A stretch of 64,000 nucleotides of DNA from Bugulina stolonifera (lineage: Eukaryota; Bryozoa; Gymnolaemata; Cheilostomatida; Bugulidae): positions 744,001-808,000 of the forward strand of contig OW285190.1 in assembly GCA_935421135.1 (NCBI GenBank), written 5' to 3'. The position numbers and the translations under genes were made by a program. Below are positions 23,300 to 35,200 of the stretch, one piece after another (the stretch's first letter is position 1; every line of letters starts with the position of its first letter). The notes beneath the pieces are model-generated. The model was not told the origin of the DNA. It saw only the letters and a list, made by a program, of their open reading frames with translations, and made no database searches.

Positions 23300-23375
23300 C
23301 TACATCCTTAGAAATACGCAAAGGGGTATATATCAAAGATAGATCTTTGTATAGACCCCTTTGGAAATACGTAGT

Positions 23376-23622
23376 AGGTGTCTTCGCGACCTGAACTTCA
23401 GACCCAGGCCGATTTACAAAAATATTTTTCGGCACACATCCAGCACAGGGTCGCGAACACACCGGCCTGGGCCAAAAGCAAAATCTTCATTTCCGCGCGA
23501 AGAAATCAGGTGTGCCGATGAGCTAGGGATGGTTCCGTCCGGCCAAGCAAAATCCTAGGCCAATAGCCCTTCTGGCCTTGGTCGGACGGCCATCTTGTAA
23601 ATTTTATTTGCGACCCGGGTCC
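23376..23622 (+). mobile_element. AGGTGTC-family TIR element, 3'-truncated copy
   Basis: Starts AGGTGTCTTCGCGACCT and matches the complete copy at 29,658-29,928 up to GCGACCCGGGTCC. It lacks the terminal AGGTCGCGAAGACACCT. CATAGAGGTA follows directly at the break. Confidence 0.8.
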
Positions 23623-25032
23623 ATAGAGGTAACACCCCATAGAGCAGGAACTTGAAAATTTTCCGCTATTAAACGCCGATTGGCCACTTGATGCCAATTT
23701 TCCCCACGGGCGGCCATGATGCGATGGGGATTTCGTCCATTTGTTTACATTAGTTACCATTACAATTATATATAAAACATAAAATTTTTCAACGCTGTTA
23801 TTTACAGATACTATTTGTGTAAAATGTTTTTAATTTATATTTAAACTGTTTAATAATATCTCTGCTTTTTCACAATAACAGTGATTTTAAAAAATCTCTT
23901 TGTAAAATAGGACTTTAAAGAAAAATAAGAATGGATGTTTACTCGACCAAATAATACTAGTAACCGACTAGTACGGCAGTGTATATTGGTAGAAAGTCTG
24001 TGAATGCGTTGATTGGTCAACCAAAACAAAACCGCATATTATTGGGTATTAAAATCTCTAATCGCTAGCATGATAGGCTTATTGTACAGAATTATCTACC
24101 CATAAAGGACTTTCGATAGCACGTGAACAATTCTCTGCTCATTTCAAAAAATGAGCGCGGAGCTAGTTGTACTAGTGGCATTCCTGGAACAATAATTTAC
24201 AATCTGACAATCTCATATAGTTAACATTGGTGTGATTGCAAGAGTGTACTTTGGGTTTCTTTGGACTAACAGTGTGGTTAGTAGGAATACAGTACGGTTG
24301 TTGTGAGTTAGAACTGGAAAGACAATGAAATAAATTCAATTGTTATTTATTCTTATTGTAGAATTATTATTATATTATTGTTGTAAAATTCAAAAATTAC
24401 TCAATAGTAAAATTAAATAATATAATAAGTTATAGCAAGTATAATATTGTTTAAAATTAATAAGCACATTCATTTATCCAGTAATAGTGGAATCTCTCGG
24501 TACTGTTATTGATTGATTGAGGCTGAGTTAAATTAACTTTGCTCCCTGTCACTGCTGTACCTATAGTTATTAATTATAGTAATGGTAATAGGCTACTACT
24601 ACGTTGTACATACAGTAATACTATCAGGTGAAGTTGTGATCGCGACTCACTAGCAATTTATTACAATAGTCACAGATCACAATCACTCACTCATTAGATC
24701 AGTGACTACACTATACCTACTAACTAGTATTTTATTAATTCAGGTGATTTCCATAGACTATCTATCAACATGAACATGTTTATTATTGAATTGATTATAT
24801 TTATATAATTATTTTATAATATTAATATGTGTGATTGTAAATTAATTTTTTTGTAATAATAGTTATAATTGATATAATAGGCTATAAATATAATAGACCT
24901 ATTATGATTATAATTATTGTAATTGTGTTGTAGGCCTATCATCATTACTTTGAATGTTAGTATAGGCTAACTTTATATTGCTAGGAAATTTATTTAAGAA
25001 ATCTATAAACTATCAATGACTTTGTTTCACAG
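23623..25032. other. Non-coding, AT-rich
   Basis: No reading frame of substance. Several GT/AG-like signals exist but I could not build phased exons. Confidence 0.4.
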
Positions 25033-26058
25033 ATGTGAACTTCCCTTTGTCCATTCCTGTCTAGAGTTTGATTCCGAGGCTTTGTAGTATCTAATTGCCT
25101 AGCACAGTTAGTAGCCTAAATACATTATAATCAAAGATCTACACCAGCTTAGCATACTCTTAGAATGGTTTCAAGCTAAACTATAACTGAAAGGAAAGAT
25201 GATGTGGAAGGAAAAATCTAAATTTATTAGGGCTGTTAATTAGTCATTAAACATTATAATGTAGAACGTTGAATAGTCTTATGCAAGTTTATAGGCCTAC
25301 GTCATTTATTTAATTTCTTGGTAACAGTTTGTTTAACCAAAACTTTCCTAGCCTTTCTACCTACAATAGAATAGGTGCAGGTTGAGTTGTAACATTGATT
25401 TGTTATTTATAGGTTGGAGATTAAAGTGAAATCTGAATACCATGATGCACATCACCACAACTCTATGTGTGGTGCTCATCCATCATACCCATCAAGTAGG
25501 TTATGTTTATGAACTCTTTTCCTGGGACTCGTGCACACAAACTGTAACAACTGCTTCCCAATTAGAAATGGGTTTCACGATTAAAATGAGATGCTTGATT
25601 TAATTAAGGCTTGTTGTTTTATATATATGTGTGAGAAGGTACTTGGTAGATTTCTGTCGTCTATTGTAGAGCTGTTATGAATTTAATTCATAGGTAACAT
25701 CCAGAGTGATCAGCTATATCAACATATATGTCTTATCGAAATCGTACTTTATTTTACTCTGATATAATGTGATGCCAATTTGGCAAGAATTATGTAACTA
25801 CTAATAGCTGTACTATTATGGTAGAACAGTAGGCATTGAACATATTTCGTTACTGCTTTATTATTTGGATCTAATACCTCTTATATGTCTGTAAACTATT
25901 TATCTGTGGCAAGCGGGAAGCATTTATTTATCTGGTATCAATTTCCTAATATAGATCTACTAGACAGAATATTGATCTGTGCTTATGCTGTGAATTTTGA
26001 AGAGCTGGCTGACCTTATTCCTAAGAATGGCAAGGAGCGACTTCTGAATATTGAATAA
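25033..26058 (+). CDS. Candidate 3' end of an unrecognised host gene, three exons
   Basis: Three short open exons with splice sites fit in phase: 25,033-25,083 (acceptor TTTCACAG, weak donor GTAGTA), 25,413-25,495 (acceptor TTATTTATAG, donor GTAGGT) and 25,955-26,058 (acceptor CTAATATAG, ending in TAA). Exon 2 reads VKSEYHDAHHHNSMCGAHPS, His-rich. Exon 3 reads AYAVNFEELADLIPKNGKER then a short tail to the stop. Both junctions keep frame (phase 2 to 1, phase 1 to 2). No family is recognised. The first exon's donor is poor and no upstream exon was found, so this is a hypothesis resting on phase, composition and splice consensus. Confidence 0.35.
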
Positions 26059-26755
26059 GAGTTCTTATGCTATTTTTATTCAGTAAATATTTAAAATAGA
26101 TTTGGTCAAAAGATTGGCATTTATACTCCATGTTATGAATTGGTTTTGTTTGTCTACATAAATGTTTTTATTTGTAATATGCAACTTCTGCAAATCTGTT
26201 CTACATATAGAAATACACCTATTAATACTTATACTCTATCAATTATGTGATACCAAGGTAAACCATAGGACGTAGGACAATTAACAACTACAGTAGCTTT
26301 AGCTGTATTGTAATTTGAGGTAAAAGTGAAGTAATCTTGCCTACTGAAAGCCAAAATAACCAGAACTAGGAGCTGGGTAATAATAATTTTGTGATGTACT
26401 TATATACTAATATACAATATTTGCAATTACCATGCAGTTACTATCAAAGTTACAAAATATAATAAATACAATAATTATGTTGGTCTGAAATAATTGGAAA
26501 ATATGTGTGCAACAGAAAATTTCAGATTATTGGTAGCAAAGAACAAATTTTGACTACTAACTAAATGACTAACTAATCATAGCAGCGCATAGGTAGCTAA
26601 TGTAAACAAACTGTAACTACCCCAACACATCATGGCCGCTAGGGATGAAAAGTGGCATCACAAAATTTACCGGAGTTCCTGCTTTAGGGGAGATAACTCT
26701 ATGCCCGGGTCCGTCCAAGAGATCGTGGTCATAGGAAGATAACTCTATGGCCGCC
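26059..26755. other. Non-coding; fragments of short repeats near the end
   Basis: No gene. 26,690-26,750 contains two GATAACTCTATG motifs and a CCCGGGTCCGTCCAAGAGATCG scrap matching the 3' end of the AGGTGTC family. Confidence 0.4.
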
Positions 26756-26764
26756 GTAGAATTG

Positions 26765-29557
26765 CGGTAGTGGTAAAAGACGTTAGCGTGACGTGAACAT
26801 AAATGGCGTGAAAAAGTAGAAAACAACTCCAACTGACGTTAGAATACCCAAACTAGGGGGAGCTAAAAGCGGAAATAAGACTGTTGGTCAAGGTTAACAT
26901 GGGGAAATTCCAAATCAAGAATTAATTTTGCTATGAGACTCTTGTAACTTGAATTATAATTGAATTAATGCAATCTCTCAAGACTCTTGACTTCCACATA
27001 ATAACTTTAAAATGTTTGTTTTCTATATTGATAAAAATGCTCATGATAGAAATAAGTGAAATTACACGTATAACAAATTTGAAATTTTATACAAAAGCAC
27101 TCATCAGCAACACTTTTATTTTCATTTTACTTCCCATCATGATTATTTAGTTACAATATTTCACCAAAACTAAATAATAGCCTAAAAACTCTAAAGGAAC
27201 CGGGAGCTAAAAAAACAATTAAATAATAGCTTGACTTGTAGTCACTTTTACTCTTTAGTAACTTGAGTTTTGGGACATTGAATGTTTGATTTGGGTTGTT
27301 AAAAGTTAAGTACTTAATTGAATTTATTATTCTTTATTAGCTGTCTTGATTAATGAATTAAATGTTTGATTATGTAATTATAAATACGGTTAAAATAAAA
27401 GTAGTAGTATAAAAGTAGTAGCATGGGTCAGATACATTATCAGCTCACGTTCTTCCAACTATTGATGGTGGTAATCATCTAAATCTAGTGCTATAGCCTA
27501 CCAGCTAACTGGTAAACTGAGTTATATATGTAGACGGGTTACACTTTTTCACTGCCAAGTTTCTATATTTATTAAAAATAGATATGCATATTTCTGCTCT
27601 TGTTTAATGTTGACAAATTATGTGACGCCAACCGTGGTAAGTGATAATGGTAATTGGCGATTACTGATTATATGGTACAGGTGGGATCGCCTTGTCCTAC
27701 AGCTGATTTGTGGGTGCAATTCCCATGAGGGTTGGCTACCCAAACTCTGTTAAGACAAAATTGGTTGCAGGTAGGCTTTCCGCCCTGGTTCACTCTAGAT
27801 TTAGGAACTTAGCTGAGAGCATATTAGTCTAAAAAAATAACCCCAGTTTTTGTTTAGATAGAACAGATGTGTCTGTATTGAACTCCAAAGAACATATAAA
27901 AACATCAATGCAAAATCTGTTTTTGGTTACTTCCAGCAAAAAGACGACGAACAGACAATCTCACAATATGCAAAAAGAATACGATAAGCAGGTATCTAGA
28001 AGGAGACTTAAAATCAAGCGTCTGAGGACTGACCTACCAATGATCGCTCCCCTCCTCCAGATCGGGTAAAATACAAAATAGTATAGAAAACGCAAGTATA
28101 TCATACAGAAAACGAGGTACACTTTAACTTGGCACTCTATCTTATACAATCATGCAATAGAATGCAATTTATACATATATGTATTTACATGTGAGGTAAG
28201 AAATGTCCGTTTCACCACAATATGTGCATAATTGTATAAATCCACAATTAGTGAATATTATCAAACAGTTTGAGGTATTTACTATCAAGCACTGAACAGA
28301 TTAGCGAGTAAGCACAGTATATCTATAAATCCACTATTCTTCGCTGACAGAAAAAAATCCTTGTTCTTGATGATATTATGATAGTAGTGTGCATCAACGT
28401 GTTGACCAACATAACCTGCAGAAATGAAGAGAATAACATGATGTGAAGGAAAATAACTAATTTTTACATTATTCTGGTTATGCAGGAGAAGAAGTAATTG
28501 CGATCTGACAGTGATGAGAAGGCAAAGTAGAGATATTTTCTAAACAAAATTGAAACATTATAAGGAGATAATCACGGTTTCACAAAACTACGATGGCATT
28601 GATGATAATAATAATAATAGCAGAGTTGAGTTAAAATAATTATTCTAACTGTACTCAAACATACACATGGCACTTGAACAGATGGTTGTCTACAGTTACG
28701 GTGTCTACAGTTACCTGACAAACATTGCTGTAAATACTAATATGAATGTCAATAACTGCAAACTTTTCTACAGGTACCTTAGAAGACAGCGTTTCAAGCG
28801 CCGGTAAAGGGGCCACAAAGACGAGGCTTGGAGCAGATAGGCTACAATTAGGACAATATTTCGCTCAGTACCTGCACTTACCAGTCATTAGAGTCCTGTG
28901 AAATTCCATGGGGAGATAAAATTCAAGTAAGATGTGAAACTTCCACTAGGCCTACAACAAACGGTTATCAGACAGTTATACGCTGAGTGATTGCAAATAA
29001 TAGTAAATCAAAGTCATGAGAATTGAGAAACAAAATAGCATTAAACAGAAATACATGTACGTTGGAATTAAATTTACATTATTGCAAAGGCTCAGCTACA
29101 CAAAGTATTATTCAATTGTTTGTTTAGCTTACGCCTCCTTTAGATATTTAGGGCTATTATTTAGTTATGGTAAAATATTGTAACTAAAAAATCATGAATG
29201 AATGATGGAAAACAAAATAAAAATGTTACTGTTGAGTGTTTTTGTACAAAATTCGTTATAACTTCACTAACTTTTATTATAAATATTTCTATCACGATAG
29301 AAACTTTGAGTCATTGAACATTTTAAAACCATTATGTGCAAGTTAAGAGTCTTTGGACAATGCCATAAATAAATCACTTTCATAGCAAAATAAATATTTG
29401 ATTTGGATTTCTCCCATCTTAACCTTGACCGTAACTATTTCCGTCATTAGCTCCTCCCAGTACTGGTATTCTAACGGCAGTAACACCAGTTGGAGTTGTT
29501 TTCTACTTTTTCACGCCATTTACTTTCACGTCACGCTAACGTCTTTTACCACTACCG
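26765..29557. mobile_element. Long-TIR DNA transposon, 9-bp target duplication (Mutator-like)
   Basis: Ends are CGGTAGTGG and CCACTACCG, with GTAGAATTG on both sides (26,756-26,764 and 29,558-29,566). The terminal inverted repeats extend about 450 bp inward with moderate divergence: TAAAAGACGTTAGCGTGACG on the left has its complement near 29,550. A 9-bp duplication plus TIRs of hundreds of bp is the usual picture for Mutator-like elements. No transposase frame is seen in the 2.8 kb, so it is non-autonomous. The interior is AT-rich with one tRNA-arm-like stretch. Confidence 0.85.
27680..27800 (+). repeat. Possible tRNA-related SINE fragment
   Basis: GTGGGTGCAATTCCCAT (about 27,709) has the form of a tRNA T-arm and Pol III B box. 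A related GTGGGAATTGCACCCAC occurs inverted at about 51,090. No full cloverleaf or A box is convincing. Confidence 0.25.
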
Positions 29558-29573
29558 GTAGAATTGATCATAA

Positions 29574-30117
29574 AGTGTCTTCGCGACCTCTTGGACAGAC
29601 CCGGGTCGCAAATAAAATTTACAAGATGGCCGTCCGACCAAGGCCAGAACGGCTATTAGGTGTCTTCGCGACCTAAGCTTCAGACCCAGGCTGATTTACA
29701 AAAATATTTTCCGGCACACATCTGTCACAGGGTCGCGAACACACCGGCCTGGGCCAAAAGCAAAACACTCGTTTGCGCGCGAAGAAATCAGGTGTGCCGA
29801 TCAGCTAGGGATGGTTTCGTCCGGCCAAGCGAAATCCCAGGCCAATAGCCCTTCTGGCCTTGGTCGGACGGCCATCTTGTAATTTTTATTTGCGACCCGG
29901 GTCCGTCCAAGAGGTCGCGAAGACACCTATTGGCCTAGGATTTTGCTTGGCCGGACGAAACCATCCCTAGCTTATCGGCACACCTGATTTCTTCGCGCGG
30001 AAATGAGGATTTTGCTATTGGCCCAGGCCGGTGTGTTCGCGACACTGTGACGGATGTGTGCCGGAAAATATTTTCGTAGATCGGCCTGGGTCTGAAGCTG
30101 AGGTCGCGAAGACACCT
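29574..30117 (-). mobile_element. AGGTGTC-family TIR element, outer copy, split by its own kind
   Basis: A reverse-orientation copy runs from about 29,574 (AGTGTCTTCGCGACCT) to 30,117 (AGGTCGCGAAGACACCT) and is interrupted at 29,658 by a complete copy in the other orientation. Outer halves join exactly across the insert (GGCT, ATT, GGCC). Confidence 0.85.
29658..29928 (+). mobile_element. AGGTGTC-family TIR element, complete 271-bp copy
   Basis: Perfect 17-bp TIRs AGGTGTCTTCGCGACCT and AGGTCGCGAAGACACCT, flanked by ATT on both sides (29,655-29,657 and 29,929-29,931). It is inserted in the outer copy. Short, GC-richer than its surroundings and non-coding, hence a MITE. A 3-bp duplication fits PIF/Harbinger or Academ-like enzymes, but ATT is not the Harbinger TWA consensus. 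Confidence 0.85.
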
Positions 30118-30234
30118 ATAGAGTTACCTCTATGGAATTGATACCCCAGACAAAGAGAGTAAAAGGAAAGAGGTTTCACTCCAGCCAAAAACTGTCTCCC
30201 TCCCGCCTCCGAACGCGGTACGGTTTAAGCAAGG

Positions 30235-30335
30235 AGTTGTCATACCTTGTATGCAAATCAGCGATTATGATTGGCGTTCCGCAGACCAATAAGAAGCGCT
30301 TCTTTACAACGGGCTCGTATAAACTCTCTATTTAC
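30235..30335 (+). promoter_or_regulatory. Octamer/CCAAT/TATA promoter-like cluster
   Basis: ATGCAAATCAG (octamer-like), GATTGGCG (inverted CCAAT), GACCAATAAG (CCAAT) and GTATAAAC (TATA) occur in order over 80 bp, the arrangement seen in histone gene promoters. No histone coding sequence follows, so this is a relic, an element-borne promoter or a coincidence. Confidence 0.3.
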
Positions 30336-30479
30336 ACTAACGAGATTTCAATACGTGGTCTTAAATATAACAATCGTTAAGCTTCAATTACAGTCGATCA
30401 GCTATCCAAAATATCAGTAGGCAAATGGCGGGAAAGCTGATCGCGGAACGTCGGTACCGCCAAATTGGGCGTATTTTGT

Positions 30480-30626
30480 GAGACAGGGTATTATCATTGA
30501 GTGATCCCTCTTTCCTTTTACGCTCTTTGCCCCAGAATTCAAAAACACTATTTTTGGGCCACTTTATTTTGAGATTTAGGGGCGGCCATGCCGCTCTGTC
30601 GCCCCTAAAGTTATGGCCCTGTTTTA
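30480..30626 (-). mobile_element. Terminal fragment related to the 51.4-52.8 kb element
   Basis: The block CACTATTTTTGGGCCACTTT followed by AGGGGCGGC and GTCGCCCCTAAAG and ending GGCCCTG matches, with divergence, the right end of the element at 51,413-52,759. The other end was not found. Confidence 0.45.
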
Positions 30627-30635
30627 AGTGAGGCG

Positions 30636-30745
30636 TCCAAAGAAATTCCATTCTGTTCAATTCATCCGCTGTTCGGTGGGTCCGGTGCCGGAAAAACACC
30701 GAACCACCGAACAGCGGAATGGAAATCACCGAACAGATCGAGCCA
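30636..30745. repeat. GTTCGGTG hairpin repeat, copy 1
   Basis: CCGCTGTTCGGTGGGTCCGG at 30,666 pairs with ACCGAACCACCGAACAGCGG ending at 30,717. The same family lies at 54,518-54,640, including the leader CAAAGAAATTC and CATTCTGTT. Foldback-type short repeat, function unknown. Confidence 0.6.
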
Positions 30746-31278
30746 GTATAAAGACATGTCGACCTAGCATAAAATCGCCCATCTTTCATAAAATTGATCA
30801 ATAATAAACAATATTAATATATCAACTGTGTTGAACAATAACAATAATCATTATCACAACAAATCAAATACCATTTAAATAAAAATACCATGTGTATTGT
30901 ATATAACAATACTTATCACATTGACATTATATTTATTTATTAATATACATTAATTTATTTTATATCAATGAGTTCATATTCTACTGTGCAGAAGTTCCGT
31001 ATGAATTTTCATAGTGATGAAACAACAAATTAAAATAAAATAATCATTTCTTAACCTTCCAAACTACTATTAATTAGTATTATGGGTTTGTTCTACTAAA
31101 ACTTAAAATAAAAATTAAAGTCAATAGCTCATTGATTGTAAATTACCATAACCACAGCTTTATAGAGTATTATTTTCAGCTGGTTTATCAGTAACACCGT
31201 TTATCACTAATTGATCAAAACTTAAACCCGATCATACACATCAATAAAATCCTAAATAATAATCTGGAGGCTTGATTA
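30746..31278. other. Non-coding, AT-rich
   Basis: No gene. 31,152-31,183 is an inverted match (about 30 bp) to 53,906-53,937 (AAACCAGCTGAAAATAATAC and onward). Confidence 0.4.
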
Positions 31279-31389
31279 TGTCAGATGCCACTCTGGACAT
31301 AAACATTGTGCAAGATATTTGTATACATTAAACAACTACAGCTAAATACACACCCATTATTTGGTGTAATATTGAGTAAACATGTATAT

Positions 31390-31640
31390 AGGCTTGGTTC
31401 TTAACTGTCGTAATAACAGCAACCCCAGCCACAACATCTTTATTACCATTATTAGATGGCAATCTAACACATGGGTATTTATATATATATTATCAGCCAA
31501 TCACAGCACAGCATATCCACTAATTAGCATGACTGATACTATACAATAATAGACTTAATTCTTAACTATCATAATAACAACAACCCCAGCCACAACATTT
31601 TTAATTACCATACTCTATATATACTGTATATATTGATAGA
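31390..31640. repeat. Direct repeats in the outer arm
   Basis: A block containing AACCCCAGCCACAACAT followed by TTATTACCAT or TTAATTACCAT occurs twice, about 31,395-31,465 and 31,555-31,620, with roughly 85% similarity. Both are mirrored in the right arm (about 48,890-48,950 and 49,580-49,645). Confidence 0.7.
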
Positions 31641-31877
31641 AGTTGGAACCCATACACAAACTTATGGATACCAGGATAACTTATTCATATTCAATTACCA
31701 GCAGATAGACATTGAATAATATCAATACTAATCTTCCCTTATGATATGTACTAAGATAGCACAGATACAATAACTAACATGAATATTAATTAGAAGCCAG
31801 ACAAAACATAGTTACCTACAACATCCTTTTATTTTCTATGTATTGTAGGATACATACACAGATAGATATACATGTAT

Positions 31878-32009
31878 TGTTATGAGTTGTGTTCTCCTGT
31901 AATATTATATACTTATGTTTGGAATTATCTACTCTTTATATGTTAATAGAATCGTCCTTATATATGCACGCTATTGATAAAATAAACACTACTTGGTAAC
32001 ACATAAACA
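31878..32009 (+). repeat. 5' LTR of Gypsy element 2
   Basis: 132 bp. Differs from the 3' LTR at a handful of positions (for example CTCCTGTAAT/CTCCCGTAAT and TACTTATG/TACCTCTG). AATAAA lies near its 3' end (31,980). Confidence 0.95.
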
Positions 32010-32201
32010 TGGTGGCAGCGCGGTTTTTAAAGAACCCAACAACAACAAAAAAAATTAATCTGTACTAATTTCTGACTTATACACGTCATCTTACACTAAG
32101 ATTGATACCTAATGTATATTGCTAGTAATAGTAAATAACAGATAGACTTTAATGACACAAACAACAGTGTGTATCAAGTGAAGACCAAGTGAAGGAAAAA
32201 G

Positions 32202-35200
32202 GTGATTATGGCTAAGCTAAAACCTCCACCCAATTTCGACTTTGCTAACCCCAACAGTTTTGGAGACTGGTTAAGGACGTTCCAACTGTATAGAATTGCC
32301 TCAGAATTGAAGGGCAAAGATGGCGAAATTCAGGTAGCAACGTTATTATATACAATGGGAAAAGATGCAGAGACAATAATGGATACTTTTACCTTTGCCG
32401 ATGATGATCAAAAAAAGGACTTCGATGCAGTAAGCAAAAAGTACGTGGAATACTACACACCAAAAAAGAATGTGATTCATCTGAGATCACTCTTCCATTC
32501 AAGAAATCAGTCACCACAAGAGTCGAGCAAAAATTATATACGGGACTTATACAAACTTGCTGAAAACGCCGAGTTCGACAACAAAGATGAACAAATTCGA
32601 GATCGCCTTGTAGTGGGCATCATAGACAAAGAACTATCAAGGAAGTTACAACTAGAACCGAATCTGACATTACAAAGTGCCATTACTATGATTCGACAGA
32701 CTGAACAAGTGAAATCTGACATGAACAAGCAAGATGTGTCATCAGTACAAGCAGATAGTGCGAGAGCTCAACACAGCACACATAACCCCAAGAAATTCCG
32801 AGAAAGGGACACAACGTCAGGTGATACAAAAACTCAATCACAATGCAAGCGTTGTGGAAGAAGACACCCCCCGAGGAGTTGTCCCGCCTACAAGGTAACA
32901 TGTCACAATTGCCATAAGAGTGGACATTTTGCCAAGTTCTGCTTAAGTAAGCAACACAAATCTGACACTAATCCTGGAAACAGACAGAATAACGCCAACA
33001 ACCGTACTAGCAGACACAACTTTGAAGTAAGTCGTCAGAAAGAAAGTGATTATTACTTCTGTGATACTGTACAAACTAATCAGAGATCTCTTGATATCCA
33101 TGACAATCACGAACCGTGGTATGTTACACTAACCACATTCTGTAGCCCGACAAAGTTCAAAATAGACACTGGAGCTGATGTTACGGTAATGTGTGAAGAG
33201 TCATACAATGCTCTTAGTTATAAGCCAAACTTGTGTAAACCTGATATTGCATTAAATAGTGCAAATTCAACCATGCATGTTATAGGGTTTTGCTATCTAG
33301 ATGTAACTTACAAAGACAAATCTTTTGTGTTGAAAGCATACATTGCTAAGTGCCATACAAATTTATTGTCACGATCAGCTGCTATTAGCATGTCACTTTT
33401 ACGGCGAGCTGATGCACTTGGTACAGTGCGAGGTGAAGTAGCGCACATCAAAATGAACGAGAAAATATCACCGGTCGCTGTTAGCGCGCCGCGAAGAGTA
33501 CCTTTTCCACTGTTGTCAAAAGTTAACACGGAGCTAGATAGAATGCTCAAAGACGGTGTTATACGTCCTATCACCGATCCAACTGAGTGGTGTTCTAACA
33601 TCATTCCTGTAGAAAAAGCAAATGGGTCTGTCAGAATATGCGTAGATCTGCGCTCTGTCAATAGAGCAGTTCAAAGGGAATTTTACCCAATACCAAGCTT
33701 TGATGAGCTAGCAACCAAATTAAGCGGTGCAGTTGCATTTTCCACACTAGATGCTAGGTCAGGTTATCACCAAATTCCTCTAAGTTCTGAGTCACAAAAA
33801 CTCACAACATTTATCACACATCGTGGAAGGTTTTGCTTTCAAAGGTTGCCATTTGGCATAACAAGTGCTAGTGAGATATTTCAGTGCATCATGGAGACAC
33901 TTTTGAAGGATGTCCCTGGTGTAGTCATATACCAAGATGACATTGTAGTGTTTGGCAAATCCATCAAAGAACATGATTCCAAGTTGAAAGTTGTTTTGAA
34001 ACTACTAAATGAAGCTGGCCTAGAGTTGAATAAAACTAAATGCATTTACCGTAAGGAGACAATTAAATTTCTAGGTCACATGTTTAGCAAGGAAGGCGTA
34101 GCAGTAGACCCAGACAAAATAAAGACAATAGAGGCCTTAGGTAAACCGACTGACATAACTAGCCTGCGTAGACTACTGGGTGCAGTAAATTACTTACAAA
34201 AGTTTATACCCAATCTGTCAACCCTCACCTCCCCGTTAAATGACCTTCTGAGAAAAGATACCGAGTGGTTTTGGGGACACGCGCAAAAAGCGGCAATGAG
34301 TGAGATAATAAACAGGCTAAAGCATGCTAAAACACTCAAGTACTATAGCCCAGCTGAAGATGTAGTTATTTCAGCAGATGCTTCAATGACTGGTCTAGGT
34401 GCTGTACTTACACAAGGTAACCAATGTGTCACATTTGCCTCTAGAACATTGACTGACACAGAGAGAAATTACTCAAACATAGAATGTGAGTTCCTAGCTC
34501 TGGTATGGGGTTGCGAAAAGTATGACCAGTATATTAGGGGACTACCTAGGTTTACTTTACAGACTGACCATAAACCCCTAATCCCCACGATCAATGGTAG
34601 TGACCTAAATAAAGCTCCACTAAGGTGCCAAAGACTGCTGATGCGATTGATGAGGTACAACCCACATGCTATGTACGTCCCTGGCAAAAACATGTATCTA
34701 CCTGATGCATTATCACGGAGTCCAAGCGGTATTCCCACTCAAGCAGATATTCTATTTGCTGCTGAAGTAGAGAGCTTTGCTAAATCTATTACTGACAATC
34801 TACCTATATCAGACACCAGACTTACGCAAATTAGAAATGAGTCACAAGATGACAGCGTACTTTGTAGAGCAATAAAATATACCATAAATGGTTGGCCAAG
34901 GCAAGTCAAAGATGTGGAGAGCGACCTACAGAGTTTATTCTCTGTGAGAGCACTCCTCTCTGTAGCTAATGGCATACTCTTATATAGTACCAGAATCGTA
35001 ATACCTCGCTCACTTAGGACTGAGATACTTTCCTCGCTACATGAAGGCCATTGGGGTATCCACAAGTCCAGAGGCCGAGCTAATCAGTTGGTATGGTGGC
35101 CCAGAATGTCACAAGACATTGTGCAGTATTCACAGCAATGTGTTCACTGCAATGAACATGCCAACGCTAACAGGCGTGAGCCCATGGTGATCAGTGAACC

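Noticed and set aside
23361..23558. Short frames on both strands in the AGGTGTC elements
   Set aside because: They arise from the GC-richer MITE sequence and recur wherever the MITE does. No domain.
27700..27730. tRNA gene
   Set aside because: Only a T-arm-like hairpin is seen. Acceptor, D and anticodon arms cannot be folded around it.
27869..28069. 66-codon plus-strand frame inside the long-TIR element
   Set aside because: Short, no motif and no transposase-like residues. Likely chance.
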